DNA from: PALSA-911 sp963743035
GTDB lineage: Bacteria; Pseudomonadota; Alphaproteobacteria; Acetobacterales; Acetobacteraceae
NCBI GenBank assembly: GCA_963743035.1
Contig: CAVUOB010000004.1
Coordinates: forward strand, 508,904-572,903
DNA length: 64,000 nucleotides
Direction: 5' to 3'
Part shown: piece by piece, positions 34,508 through 43,789 of the stretch
How the letters are laid out: every line of letters starts with the position of its first letter
Position numbering within the stretch: position 1 is the first letter of the stretch
The notes under the pieces: model-generated
What the model was told of the DNA's origin: nothing
The model's input: the letters and a program-made list of their open reading frames with translations, nothing else
Database searches by the model: none
Made by a program: the position numbers and the translations under genes

Positions 34508-35722
34508 TCAACCATCCCCATGAATTTTGTTTTGTTCACGCTCTAGCCGATCGAGATCATTGAAAAACATCCGCGGCGCCCAGCCGCGAGACACTGCCTC
34601 CACTGCGAACGAGTCAATCAAATCGAGACCCAACTGGCTCGCTATCTCGATCGCCCCGGCTGACACCCCACCCAAGCTCGCCCCCAATTTTGCGCCTTCA
34701 GCACCTGCTAATGTAGCCCCGACAGCCGTGCCGATAGCGGTCATAACAATAGCCTTCGTAAACTTGGCTGGCATTGAATTGAACAGGCCTTTCCTGCCGG
34801 AAATCGAGTCGATGTAAAGCTTCGTCATCTCACTGCCTACAGAATGCTCTGCTGTGGTTTCTAACCACGCCCGAAATTTGACGGCATTTTTGCTCTGCCG
34901 GAGCTTTGGCAATTTTGCGAGCGGCGCGTTCATGTGCCCGCTGAGTGCCTTAAGGTTAGGAAACCCTTCAATTGAGGCGATTTCTCGGAAGCCAGTAAGC
35001 ATCTTCTGAGTTATGCGCAATTTCTCTGCCGTATCCCAAAACGGGCTGTAGTATTTATATTCCGAAAATGATGTCATCCTCTCCTTCACAAGGTATTGAT
35101 ATTCAATTAGATCTTCCCCGGTTTTGGCTAGAATTATTTTGTCTTCGGTAGACAAAGAGTTTATTTTCTTTGTGTCTGGATCTAACCCGTAATGTGTAAG
35201 GCGACCGGACAAAAAAGAACACTTCACAATAGCCGCAGCATTTGCCGCGAGGTCCCCGCCTGTGATGCTGTAGAGCGGCAGAACCTTTTTTATCAGCCTC
35301 TTTCGCGCTCGTAATGGGAGGCCTCTGGTCATCCATTTCAGACCGAGCTCAATCGACATTTCAGGATCAGAGTGTGCAGGGGACGAGTGATTCATAGACG
35401 CCAGCCCGTCAAGGCCCGGTATATTCTGCTGCAAAAAGACGATCGCCGGAGTCCAGAGTACAAAGTTTATAGCTCCCTGTTCAACTAGGGCGTCAAAACC
35501 TTTTTCCCCAAAGAACGAAATGAGCACAGGAATAAGGAGGTTTTCCCCGTATACCTTAAACGTGATTTTATCGAACAATAGGAGCTGTTCAAATAGTGCA
35601 TCTTTTTGTTCGATGCGTCGTGCATCGAATAGCATCCTATCCTGGTCGGTTATTGTTGTTCCCGATATTAAATATTTTCTGCAAAATTCATTTAGGCTTG
35701 GATAGAATATGTTTTGGGCCAT
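34508..35722 (-). CDS. AT-rich hypothetical protein with glycine-rich C-terminal segment
   Basis: This 404-residue protein of unknown family is clearly AT-rich compared with its surroundings, a sign of recent transfer. Most of the chain is mixed helical (MAQNIFYPSLNEFCRKYLIS start). Near residues 330-375 lies a small-residue hydrophobic stretch (AIVMTAIGTAVGATLAGAEG, then AKLGASLGGVSAGA) with GxxxG-type spacing, which may insert in membranes like a glycine zipper. The gene is upstream of, and on the same strand as, the split one-helix membrane protein, so the two may once have formed a two-gene unit, for example a toxin/immunity or defence pair. This is inference from layout only. Confidence 0.6.
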   Translation of the reverse strand: MAQNIFYPSLNEFCRKYLISGTTITDQDRMLFDARRIEQKDALFEQLLLFDKITFKVYGENLLIPVLISFFGEKGFDALVEQGAINFVLWTPAIVFLQQNIPGLDGLASMNHSSPAHSDPEMSIELGLKWMTRGLPLRARKRLIKKVLPLYSITGGDLAANAAAIVKCSFLSGRLTHYGLDPDTKKINSLSTEDKIILAKTGEDLIEYQYLVKERMTSFSEYKYYSPFWDTAEKLRITQKMLTGFREIASIEGFPNLKALSGHMNAPLAKLPKLRQSKNAVKFRAWLETTAEHSVGSEMTKLYIDSISGRKGLFNSMPAKFTKAIVMTAIGTAVGATLAGAEGAKLGASLGGVSAGAIEIASQLGLDLIDSFAVEAVSRGWAPRMFFNDLDRLEREQNKIHGDG

Positions 35723-35767
35723 TACGTTATCGCTTTATTTTTGATGACGGGGGTGGAGATTGAAGGC

Positions 35768-36028
35768 TCAATCTGCTAGCCTTGAAGTGATCGCCGCGAG
35801 GGTGTTTAACAGTTCGTAGGTGGATCGGCCAAACCGGTCAAGCCACGCCACCACCAGCACGTCATCGATTTCAAACTGGTCAAACAACCGGCCAAGCTGC
35901 GCACGGTTTGTCTTTGCACCGCTCGCCACGTGCGGAATATCTTTTTTGTATCCGGCTTTGGTCAGTTGCCGCACCTATGCGTCAACACTGTGGCCGTCTG
36001 GCGATACCTGCGCATAGCCGTATTTCAT
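35768..36028 (-). pseudogene. Decayed serine resolvase
   Basis: The reverse strand from ATG 36028 reads MKYGYAQVSPDGHSVDA, then an in-frame TAG (35977-35975), then RQLTKAGYKKDIPHVASGAK ... VVAWLDRFGRSTYELLNTL, and a stop at 35768. This is the N-terminal catalytic domain of a Tn3-type resolvase with a nonsense codon and no C-terminal HTH. It marks an old transposon end near the AT-rich gene. Confidence 0.75.
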
Positions 36029-36160
36029 AGGGGCATTATGTGCATATATTTCGCACAGAAGAACCCCAGATTCTAAGGGTATAGTTTGCAAGCAAAATTC
36101 TTGCCCAGCCTCTCCGCTCACCCATCCTACGATTGCTAGATCCAGGCATGGAGAGTTTCT

Positions 36161-36403
36161 GTGAAGACATTCAAATTGCGCGACGCAAAGGCGAAGCTTT
36201 CCGCCCTTGTGAAGGCCGCGGAGCGGGGTGAGAGCAGCGTTATCACCAAACATGGGCGTCCCGTGGCGGGGCTGGTGCCTATCGAATTGGCGGAAAGATT
36301 CCATCCAAGGCAGCGTCCGAGCCTGGCCGAGTATCTGCTCGCGGCACCGGCACGCCTGGAATACGAGCGGGATCAGACGCCGCTGCGTGCTACCGAATTT
36401 TGA
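36161..36403 (+). CDS. Phd/YefM-type antitoxin, orphan
   Basis: This 80-residue type II antitoxin starts at GTG 36161 with GGAGAG upstream. The N-terminus MKTFKLRDAKAKLSALVKAA, then ERGESSVITKHGRPVAGLVP, is the Phd DNA-binding fold, and the C-terminal tail should bind a toxin. Its stop overlaps an ATG (TGATG) in the usual toxin-antitoxin way, but the following frame is only 23 codons (MRGYL then unrelated residues), so a VapC/Doc-like toxin appears to have been cut off near its start. The repeat unit at 36477 begins right after. The orphan antitoxin could still regulate or neutralise toxins encoded elsewhere. Confidence 0.78.
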   Translation: MKTFKLRDAKAKLSALVKAAERGESSVITKHGRPVAGLVPIELAERFHPRQRPSLAEYLLAAPARLEYERDQTPLRATEF

Positions 36404-36476
36404 TGCGTGGTTATCTGCCGGCTGCGGTCTCCGCGATTACGCCGGTTTCTGTGCCCCGCGTAGGATCTCCGTAAAA

Positions 36477-37315
36477 GGGAGACGGACGGGCGGATGCGGC
36501 TCGTCGATGGGGGCGTCATCCGTCCGGTGCTTGCTGGCGAGGTTTGTGGGGGGATTTGGCTTGCGTTGGCGGGTTGACACCCGCCCTACGTTTTTGTTGC
36601 CTTGTTAGTTCAATTGACTGCATTCTAACGGGATGAACCCTTTGCAGGATGTCCCGGCTGATGTGCAACCCGATTGGGCGCGTTTGCTGCCCCGGGAGGC
36701 TTTTCAGGAGATTCTATTCGCCCTGCGCGGGGCTTTGCCGCCGCCGGTTTCGGATGATCCGGCGGATGAGGTGCGGCGGGATCGGGCGGCGATGGCGGCG
36801 GTGGCGGCGTTGTTGCCGGTGACTGCGGCCGAGGGGCGGTTGGCGGCGCAGTTCGTGGCGGCGGATGCCTGGGCGATGGATTGCCTGCGGCTGGCGCAGG
36901 TGAAGCGGCGGGAGCCGGATCTGGCTCACAAATGCCGGGCGCAGGCGATGAGCCTGATGCGGGAGGGGAAGTCCTCGTTGCGGCTGCTGCAGCGGTTGCA
37001 GGCGGCACGGGAGAAGATCGAGGCGGATGCCGCGGCGGCGAAGCGGGCGGCGTGGGTGGAGCATGGCGCGGTGGGGATGATGGAGGAGGCTCTGCCCCCT
37101 GCCCCGGAGGCTCCGGCCGCGCCGGTGCCGGCCGGGGGCAGCGGGGCGGTTCCGATATTCAGACCCGTCTCACAGCATGCGATGGGTCCACGCGAAACGC
37201 GCGTCGAGACGATACCGAGACGCGACCCTCCATCCACCTGGACGGCGGGGGTCCCCGCCTCATAATTGGGGTTTCCAAAGGGCGACTGCCCTTTGGCGGG
37301 TCCAGGGCAGAGCCC
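36477..37315 (+). repeat. Dispersed approximately 0.9-kb repeat unit, copy A (interrupted by IS4)
   Basis: This unit matches 40,055-40,977 (copy B) at roughly nine bases in ten. It starts at GGAGACGGACGGGCGG, contains the block CCGCCCTACGTTTTTGTTGC, then a 210-codon gene, then the palindromes CAAAGGGCGACTGCCCTTTG and CCAGGGCAGAGCCCTGG. In this copy an IS4 element sits inside the last palindrome, and the unit resumes at 38641-38710. Confidence 0.8.
36633..37265 (+). CDS. Repeat-borne hypothetical protein, paralog A
   Basis: This 210-residue protein is nearly identical to the product at 40,210. It is helical for the first 150 residues (QFVAADAWAMDCLRLAQVKR, RAQAMSLMREGKSSLRLLQR), followed by a Pro/Ala-rich linker and a basic tail. 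It has no signal peptide, membrane segment or known motif. I recall similar anonymous multi-copy proteins in Acetobacteraceae genomes but no assigned function. The gene travels with conserved non-coding flanks, so the whole unit may be mobilised in trans or spread by recombination. The start ATG at 36633 follows a conserved ATTCTAACGGG. Confidence 0.65.
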   Translation: MNPLQDVPADVQPDWARLLPREAFQEILFALRGALPPPVSDDPADEVRRDRAAMAAVAALLPVTAAEGRLAAQFVAADAWAMDCLRLAQVKRREPDLAHKCRAQAMSLMREGKSSLRLLQRLQAAREKIEADAAAAKRAAWVEHGAVGMMEEALPPAPEAPAAPVPAGGSGAVPIFRPVSQHAMGPRETRVETIPRRDPPSTWTAGVPAS

Positions 37316-38640
37316 CATAAGCGCGAACTTACCGGGTTATTCTCAGGTCTGCGCATTGTAGGGTTCTCTGCCTTGGCGCCTCGGCCAGTGTGTGGCGCAT
37401 GGCGTTGGTGGCCTGCCTGGTTCGCTTTCTTGGGGTTGGCAATATGGCCCTGACGAGGGTGCGATGGGCGATCTGCCAGGCGCGCCAGATGGACATTCGC
37501 CGGCAGCGGACAGCGGCCGGCTTAGGGGGGGAAAGCCGACAATCTCGCTGGCGATTTCGTCGGTCAATACAGCGACGATCAGTTGGGCCAGCAGCCAGGT
37601 CCGCGCCAGCGCGGGGTCCATCGCCGGCAGCCTGTCCAGGCCACCCAGCGTCTTGAGCCGCTTGAAGCCAAGCTCGATCTGCCAGCGGTTGCGATACATC
37701 TCGATGATGCGCTCCGCCGGCTGGGCCTGGGCCGATAGCGAGGTCGCCAGGATCAGATAGCCGGCGGCCGTGGTGGTGCGTGCGTCGAGCTTGTGGCCGC
37801 TCTTGCCCGCCTTGCGGGCCATCCGCTTGCGCTGCCGCTCGGCGTGTTCGGCCGGCATGGCCTGGATCACCAGCCGCAGCGGGGCGTCCACGCCTTTGAG
37901 GTAGACCGGATGCTCGGCCACGCCAGAGGATTGCGGTAGAAGCTGCAACAGGTCGATGCGCTGCCCCGTCGCGTCGAGCAGTCGCAAGGCGTTCCAGCCA
38001 ATCCGGGTGATGAAGTCGGCCTTGGCCGCCAGCACCGCCGAGAAGTCGCGCACCCGCGCATAGCCGCGGTCCTGGATCACGGTTTGACCGGCTTGGATCT
38101 GCGTCCGGTCCACCCGTTCGGCGAGCTTGCCTTGGGTGAGAACCAGGTCGGCAAAGCAGCCCCGCCCGGGATCAAAGCGGGCATGCAGCCGCCAGTCGCT
38201 ACCGGTGCTGCCCGGCGCGCAAACCACCGAGCCATCCACCAGCGCCAGGTTCAGCGCCGCTTCGCCGCAGGCCAGGCCTCGCCGCTGCTCCAGCAGACGC
38301 TGCAACAGATGCTCCAGCCAGTCGCCCATCTTGCGCAAACGCCCGAGCACACCCTTGTCGCTCAGCGCCACGATCGCCCCATCGCCGGCCATCGCCGCCG
38401 TCGTGCGCAACGACAAATGGCCGGGTCCATACATCAACGCCAAGCGAAGAAGGTCCTCCGCACGGCGCACCTTTCGCACCCGCTGCAAGGCACCGAATGA
38501 GCGCGCGGTCGTCTCCAGGTCGGCAACTTCGCTCAGACGCGAGACAATCGACGACCATTGGCCGTCTTCAAGGGAGGCTTCCATTCACCTTACGAATCAC
38601 CCTCAATCGAGCCGACGCAAGCCTTAGATTCGCGCCTATG
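37316..38640 (-). mobile_element. IS4-family insertion sequence
   Basis: The 1,325-bp element has imperfect terminal inverted repeats (CATAAGCGCGAAC left; CATAGGCGCGAAT right as reverse complement) and an 11-bp target duplication GGGCAGAGCCC (37305-37315 and 38641-38651). The target is the palindrome at the end of repeat unit A; the uninterrupted version is visible in unit B near 40,911-40,922. Confidence 0.85.
37329..38584 (-). pseudogene. IS4-family transposase, frameshifted in a G7 tract
   Basis: The first about 350 codons are a normal IS4 transposase: Asp in LALVDGSVVC, Asp in VIQDRGYARV, and the Y-(2)-R-(3)-E-(6)-K signature in YRNRWQIELGFKRLK. At 37525-37531 a run of seven G (plus strand) shifts the frame. 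The original frame then reads an unnatural Pro/Ser tail to 37343. The alternative frame gives KPAAVRCRRMSIWRAWQIAH, a proper IS4 C-terminus ending at 37329. One base gained or lost in the homopolymer explains this. The DDE core is intact, so partial activity is not excluded. Confidence 0.8.
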
Positions 38641-38651
38641 GGGCAGAGCCC

Positions 38652-38894
38652 TGGCCTTGCTGCCCTGTCCCCCTCTCCCTTGCGATCCCTCCCCCAACCC
38701 CCGACGATCAGGGGGATGGAGTTCGGCGGCGCGGGCCGGCGGCGTCGATCGCTGAGCGCTTTTCGCCCCGAACGCCTTGTCGGTTCCCGCGGTGATACGC
38801 TAAGCTGACTTCTCCCCGACACCGCCGCGCCGACCTGTATGCGAGACCTTGTGTGGGATAAACGCTTTCGCCCCAACACGTTCAACCCACAAGA
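38652..38894. other. No gene; tail of repeat unit A and spacer
   Basis: From 38641 to about 38710 the sequence is the resumed 3' part of repeat unit A (GCAGAGCCCTGG, then CTTGCGATCCC and CCCCCGACGATCAGGG). The rest up to the hairpin at 38895 holds nothing I can identify. Confidence 0.5.
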
Positions 38895-38929
38895 ACCGGG
38901 CGAGGCTCAAGGTGAGCCAAGCGCCCGGT
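38895..38929 (-). terminator. Hairpin downstream of the OmpA-like gene
   Basis: A strong palindrome lies 13 bp after the gene's stop: outer arms ACCGGGCG / CGCCCGGT and inner arms GGCTCA / TGAGCC. No T-run follows on the minus strand, so it is a terminator-like or mRNA-stabilising hairpin. Confidence 0.5.
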
Positions 38930-38941
38930 ATGAACTTGTGA

Positions 38942-39472
38942 TTACGAACCATCGCCGATCAGCATGATCTCAACGCGACGGTTCTTCGCCATTCCATCTG
39001 GTGTGTCGTTCGGTGCCACCGGGTTGGTCGCACCGAACGCTTGGGCCGAAAGGACATTCGGGTTCACACCATGGGCGGCGAAATATCGCACAACGCTCAT
39101 GGCGCGTCTGGCCGATAGGTCAAGATTATCGGTCACTCCCGCCGCCTGAAGCGGCTGTCCAATCGGCAGGTTGTCCGTATAGCCGCGTACCACGATCCTT
39201 GTGGTGTGGAGCCTGGAGAGCGTTGGCACCATCTTGTCGAGCAGGGGTGCGTTGGCCGGAAGCTTCCAATCACCGGACGGGAACATCGCATCGGCGCTCG
39301 ACGTGATGGTGACCGAGACGATTTGTGACGTAAGAACGACAGGTTCTCCAGCAAGCGCCGTCTTGAGTTGATCGGCGTCTTGGATCAGTTGCAGTTGCTC
39401 ACCTGCCGCCATCGCCTGAGACAGGGTCAAGCTCAGTGCGGTTGCGGCAGTCAGAAGAGATTTACGGAACAT
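38942..39472 (-). CDS. OmpA-family peptidoglycan-binding protein
   Basis: This 176-residue protein has a clear Sec signal (MFRKSLLTAATALSLTLSQA, cleavage after AMA-A). The mature part is mainly an OmpA-like C-terminal domain: RIVVRGYTDNLPIG, DNLDLSARRAMSVVRYFAAH and KNRRVEIMLIG, including the conserved Asp and Arg that grip diaminopimelate. It has no beta-barrel, so it is periplasmic or wall-associated. The frame is open upstream to 40006, but that part is a transposase remnant; the signal peptide fixes the start at 39472. It stands alone between repeats. Confidence 0.85.
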   Translation of the reverse strand: MFRKSLLTAATALSLTLSQAMAAGEQLQLIQDADQLKTALAGEPVVLTSQIVSVTITSSADAMFPSGDWKLPANAPLLDKMVPTLSRLHTTRIVVRGYTDNLPIGQPLQAAGVTDNLDLSARRAMSVVRYFAAHGVNPNVLSAQAFGATNPVAPNDTPDGMAKNRRVEIMLIGDGS

Positions 39473-39726
39473 GTACGATTCCCCCAGTTTATTGAACCGA
39501 CATTCCCCAGATGACCGGCCCATCCGGTCATCTGGCAGGCAGCGTTTCAGCCATCCACGGTGTTCTTCAACGTTGAGATCGACGGACCGGGGCCGGCAGC
39601 CTCGCCTACAGATGGTCGAGCGCGGTTTGAGGAAGAATTTGGCCCCGGAATCCCGGGTCTGAACGCGCGTAGCCCTCCGGCACTCAGGTTGACCCTGCCT
39701 TGCAATCGTCCTCAGCATCTCCACGG

Positions 39727-39976
39727 CTACAATGGGCGCAGCGCCGCGCTGGCGTCCAGGATTTTCTGGAACAGTTCGAGGCACGGTGACCTTGGCCATC
39801 TGGAACGTGATCGACTGACCATGCCGGACGATCCTGGCGCCGATCTTCACCAGCTGCTCGCGCAGCGTGCTCATCGACCACTGCGCGATCTCCGGCGGCA
39901 GTGCCAGGGTGCGCAGGAAGTTGGCGAGGTTGTAGGCCAGAGTATGCAGTTGAATGCGCGAGGAGTTCGGGCGCAT
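39727..39976 (-). pseudogene. IS1380-family transposase C-terminal fragment
   Basis: The reverse strand encodes SRIQLHTLAYNLANFLRTLA, REQLVKIGARIVRHGQSITF and QMAKVTVPR, the conserved C-terminal end of IS1380 transposases. After a one-base loss near 39782 the correct tail continues as ELFQKILDASAALRPL to a stop at 39727. The rest of the IS is missing; the fragment's upstream edge abuts the repeat GATGGGTAGCGCTTCGC. It is a dead remnant. Confidence 0.75.
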
Positions 39977-40054
39977 GGGGTGATGGGTAGCGCTTCGCTC
40001 ACCCATCCTTCTCTATTGCTCTTGTCAGAGCCATCCGCCGACGCAGCCTCCGAA

Positions 40055-40977
40055 GGAGACGGACGGGCGGGTGCGGTCTTGTCGATGGGGGCGTTATCCG
40101 TCCGGTGCTTGCCGGCGAATTTTGTGAATGGCCTTGGCTTGCGTTGGCGGGTTTCACCCGCCCTACGTTTTTGTTGCCTTGTTAGATTGATTGACTGTAT
40201 TCTAACGGGATGAACCCTTTGCAGGATGTCCCGGCTGATGTGCAACCCGATTGGGCGCGTTTGCTGCCTCGGGAGGCTTTTCAGGAGATTTTATTCGTCC
40301 TGCGGGGGGCTTTGCCGCCGCCGGTTTCGGATGATCCGGGGGATGAGGTGCGGCGGGATCGGGCGGCCATGGCGGCGGTGGCGGCGTTGTTGCCGGTGAC
40401 TGCGGCCGAGGGGCGGTTGGCGGCGCAGTTCGTGGCGGCGGATGCGTGGGCGATGGATTGCCTGCGGCTGGCGCAAGTGAAGCGGCGGGAGCCGGATCTG
40501 GCTCACAAATGCCGGGCGCAGGCGATGAGCCTGATGCGGGAGGGGAAGAGCTCGCTGCGGCTGCTGCAGCGGTTGCAGGCGGCGCGGGAGAGGGTCGAGG
40601 CGGATGCGGCGGCGGCGGAGCGGGCGGCGGAGCGGGCGGCGTGGGTGGAGCATGGCGTGGTGGGGATGATGGAGGAGGCGCTGTCCCCTGCCCCGGAGGC
40701 TCCGGCTGCGCCGGCGGCCTCGTCCGGGGGCGGCGGGGCGGTTCCGGTATTCAGATCCGTCTCACAACATGCGCCAAATCCACCCGAAGCGCGCGTCGAG
40801 ACGATGCCGAGACGCGAGCCTCCATCCACCTGGACGGCGGCATAATGCGGCGGGGCCCCGCCTTATAATTGGGGTTTCCAAAGGGCGACTGCCCTTTGGC
40901 GGGTCCAGGGCAGAGCCCTGGTCTTAATTACCCCTGCCTCTTGCGATCCCCTTCCCGACCCCCGACAATCAGGGCGG
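40055..40977 (+). repeat. Dispersed approximately 0.9-kb repeat unit, copy B (uninterrupted)
   Basis: This is the complete version of the unit at 36,477. It contains the conserved leader with CCGCCCTACGTTTTTGTTGC, the 211-codon gene, and the palindromic tail (CAAAGGGCGACTGCCCTTTG, CCAGGGCAGAGCCCTGG). It ends just before the MoxR ATPase gene, so the palindromic part lies in that gene's promoter region. Confidence 0.8.
40210..40845 (+). CDS. Repeat-borne hypothetical protein, paralog B
   Basis: This 211-residue paralog of the product at 36,633 has the same helical core; differences are clustered in the linker and tail, including a short AERA duplication (residues about 138-143). Preservation of the frame in both copies, with most differences tolerated, suggests it is or was translated. 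No function is known. Its stop is 153 bp before the GTG start of the MoxR ATPase and on the same strand. Confidence 0.65.
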   Translation: MNPLQDVPADVQPDWARLLPREAFQEILFVLRGALPPPVSDDPGDEVRRDRAAMAAVAALLPVTAAEGRLAAQFVAADAWAMDCLRLAQVKRREPDLAHKCRAQAMSLMREGKSSLRLLQRLQAARERVEADAAAAERAAERAAWVEHGVVGMMEEALSPAPEAPAAPAASSGGGGAVPVFRSVSQHAPNPPEARVETMPRREPPSTWTAA

Positions 40978-40997
40978 AAAGACCAAGGGGATCCAGC

Positions 40998-41843
<846 letters not shown>

Positions 41844-41854
41844 GGGGGCGGGCG

Positions 41855-43033
41855 ATGTTCTCCCATCTGGTGCTGGGGTTGCGGAAGGCGGGGCTGCCGG
41901 CCTCGGTCACCGAATACCTGACGCTGATGGGGGCGATGAAGGCCGGCGTCGCCGATTACAGCATCGACGATTTCTACTACCTCTCGCGCGCCACGCTGGT
42001 GAAGGACGAACGGCACCTGGACAAGTTCGACCGGGTGTTCGCGGAATGCTTCAAGGGGCTGGAGCCGCCGGAGGGCGACCAGCCGCAGGAACTGCCGGAA
42101 GAATGGCTGCGCAAGCTGGCGGAGAAGATGCTGACGCCGGAGGAGCTGGCGCAAATCGAGGCACTCGGCGGCTTCGACAAGCTGATGGAGACGCTGCGCC
42201 AGCGCCTGGCGGAGCAGAAGGGGCGGCACCAGGGCGGGTCCAAATGGATCGGCACCGCCGGCACCTCGCCGTTCGGGGCCTATGGCTCGCATCCCGAGGG
42301 GGTGCGCATCGGCCAGGAGGAATCGCGCAACCGCCGGGCGGTGAAGGTGTGGGACAAGCGGGAGTTCCGCGATCTGGACGACAGCGTGGAGATGGGCACG
42401 CGCAACATGAAGGTGGCGCTGCGCCGGCTGCGCCGCTTCGCGCGCGAGGGGGCGGCGACCGAGCTCGACATGGCCGACACCATCCTGTCGACCGCGAAGA
42501 ACGCCGGCAGCCTGGATTTGAAGATGGTGCCGGAACGGCATAACCGGGTGAAGGTGCTGCTGTTCCTGGATATCGGCGGGTCCATGGACGACCACATCAA
42601 GCTGTGCGCCGAATTGTTCTCGGCCGCGCGCAGCGAGTTCAAGCACCTGGAGTATTTCTACTTTCACAACTGCCCGTACGAGAAGGTCTGGAAGAACAAC
42701 CGCCGCCGGCGCGAGGCGCAGATCAACACCTTCGACGTCATCCGCACCTACGGGCCGGACTACAAGGCGATCTTCGTCGGCGATGCCTCCATGAGCCCGT
42801 ACGAGATCGTCGAGCCCGGCGGCAGCGTGGAGCACTGGAACGAGGAGGCCGGCAAGCGCTGGATGGAGCGGCTGACCGGGCATTACCGCCGCTCCGCCTG
42901 GCTGAACCCGACGCCGCAGCAGGGCTGGGCGCACACGACCTCGATCGGGATGGTGCGCGAGCTGATGGAGGGGCGGATGTTCCCGCTGACGACCGACGGC
43001 ATCGATCGGATGACCCGCGAACTGAGCCGCTGA
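41855..43033 (+). CDS. CoxE-like VWA domain protein
   Basis: This 392-residue cytoplasmic protein has an N-terminal half that is helical and charged (SHLVLGLRKAGLPASVTEYL start). The C-terminal VWA domain (about 235-390) has a MIDAS loop LLFLDIGGSMDDHIKLC, a variant DxGxS with metal-binding Asp and Ser, followed by FHNCPYEKVW and VGDASMSPYEI. It pairs with the MoxR ATPase directly upstream (11-bp gap). Such pairs insert or activate metallocofactors, or act as AAA/VWA chaperones. The start is ATG 41855; a much longer overlapping frame upstream is an artefact of the high GC. Confidence 0.87.
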   Translation: MFSHLVLGLRKAGLPASVTEYLTLMGAMKAGVADYSIDDFYYLSRATLVKDERHLDKFDRVFAECFKGLEPPEGDQPQELPEEWLRKLAEKMLTPEELAQIEALGGFDKLMETLRQRLAEQKGRHQGGSKWIGTAGTSPFGAYGSHPEGVRIGQEESRNRRAVKVWDKREFRDLDDSVEMGTRNMKVALRRLRRFAREGAATELDMADTILSTAKNAGSLDLKMVPERHNRVKVLLFLDIGGSMDDHIKLCAELFSAARSEFKHLEYFYFHNCPYEKVWKNNRRRREAQINTFDVIRTYGPDYKAIFVGDASMSPYEIVEPGGSVEHWNEEAGKRWMERLTGHYRRSAWLNPTPQQGWAHTTSIGMVRELMEGRMFPLTTDGIDRMTRELSR

Positions 43034-43198
43034 ACCGCCCCCGCTTGCGGGCGGGAATGCCCCCGCGCGGGGGCCGGAAAACGGCGGCGTGATTGACTTG
43101 AACGGGGTTCCGCAGTACTCGGATTGCAGGGGAACCGTGCTTGCTGGCGACTGCGGTTTTGGCAACACGGCTTCGTCATAAACCGTCATCAAAGACGA

Positions 43199-43633
43199 AT
43201 GGAGGGTATCCTGACCGCACTCAAGGGTAGCAAGACCGAAGCCAATCTGAAGGACGCCTTCGCTGGCGAATCCCAGGCCAACCGCCGTTACCTGTATTTC
43301 GCGCAGAAGGCCGACGTGGAGGGCCATAACGACGTGGCCGCCGTGTTCCGCTCCACCGCGGAAGGCGAGACCGGCCATGCGCACGGGCATCTGGAGTTCC
43401 TGGAAGCCGTCGGCGATCCCGCGACCGGACTGCCGATCGGCAAGACCAGCGATAATCTGGCCGCGGCCGTCGCCGGCGAGACGCATGAGTATACCGACAT
43501 GTATCCCGGCATGGCCCGCACCGCGCGCGAGGAAGGCTTCGAAGAAATCGCCGACTGGTTCGAAACGCTGGCGAAGGCCGAGCGTTCGCATGCCGGCCGC
43601 TTCACCCGGGCGCTGAACGAACTGGCCGCCTGA
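43199..43633 (+). CDS. Rubrerythrin, diiron domain only
   Basis: This is a 144-residue ferritin-like protein from ATG 43199. Four helices carry the diiron ligands: FAGESQANRRYLYFAQKAD, AEGETGHAHGHLEF, AGETHEYTDMYPGMA and AKAERSHAGRF. It has no C-terminal rubredoxin, so an external electron donor is needed. Rubrerythrins reduce peroxide. It is followed by a terminator-like hairpin, then by an Fe-S oxidoreductase and a DUF3501 protein, a trio that recurs in proteobacterial genomes. The open frame begins at 43124, but only the part from 43199 is family sequence. Confidence 0.9.
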   Translation: MEGILTALKGSKTEANLKDAFAGESQANRRYLYFAQKADVEGHNDVAAVFRSTAEGETGHAHGHLEFLEAVGDPATGLPIGKTSDNLAAAVAGETHEYTDMYPGMARTAREEGFEEIADWFETLAKAERSHAGRFTRALNELAA

Positions 43634-43673
43634 GGCCTGACGCCGCTCGTTTGCTCCCGAAAGGGGTTACCGG

Positions 43674-43707
43674 AAGGGGGACAGCCCGCGGGCCCGGTCC
43701 CCCTTTT
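43674..43707 (+). terminator. Rho-independent-like terminator after rubrerythrin
   Basis: Stem AAGGGGGAC (43674-43682) pairs with GTCCCCCTT (43697-43705), with a GC-rich loop and a short T4 ending. It separates the rubrerythrin from the Fe-S gene, perhaps attenuating and not fully ending transcription. Confidence 0.65.
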
Positions 43708-43789
43708 GGTGCAGGCCCCCTTTTCGTGCAGGCCCCTTCCATTCCGCTTTTGATCCCGCCCCTCAGCATTCGCCAATACGGGATGACCC

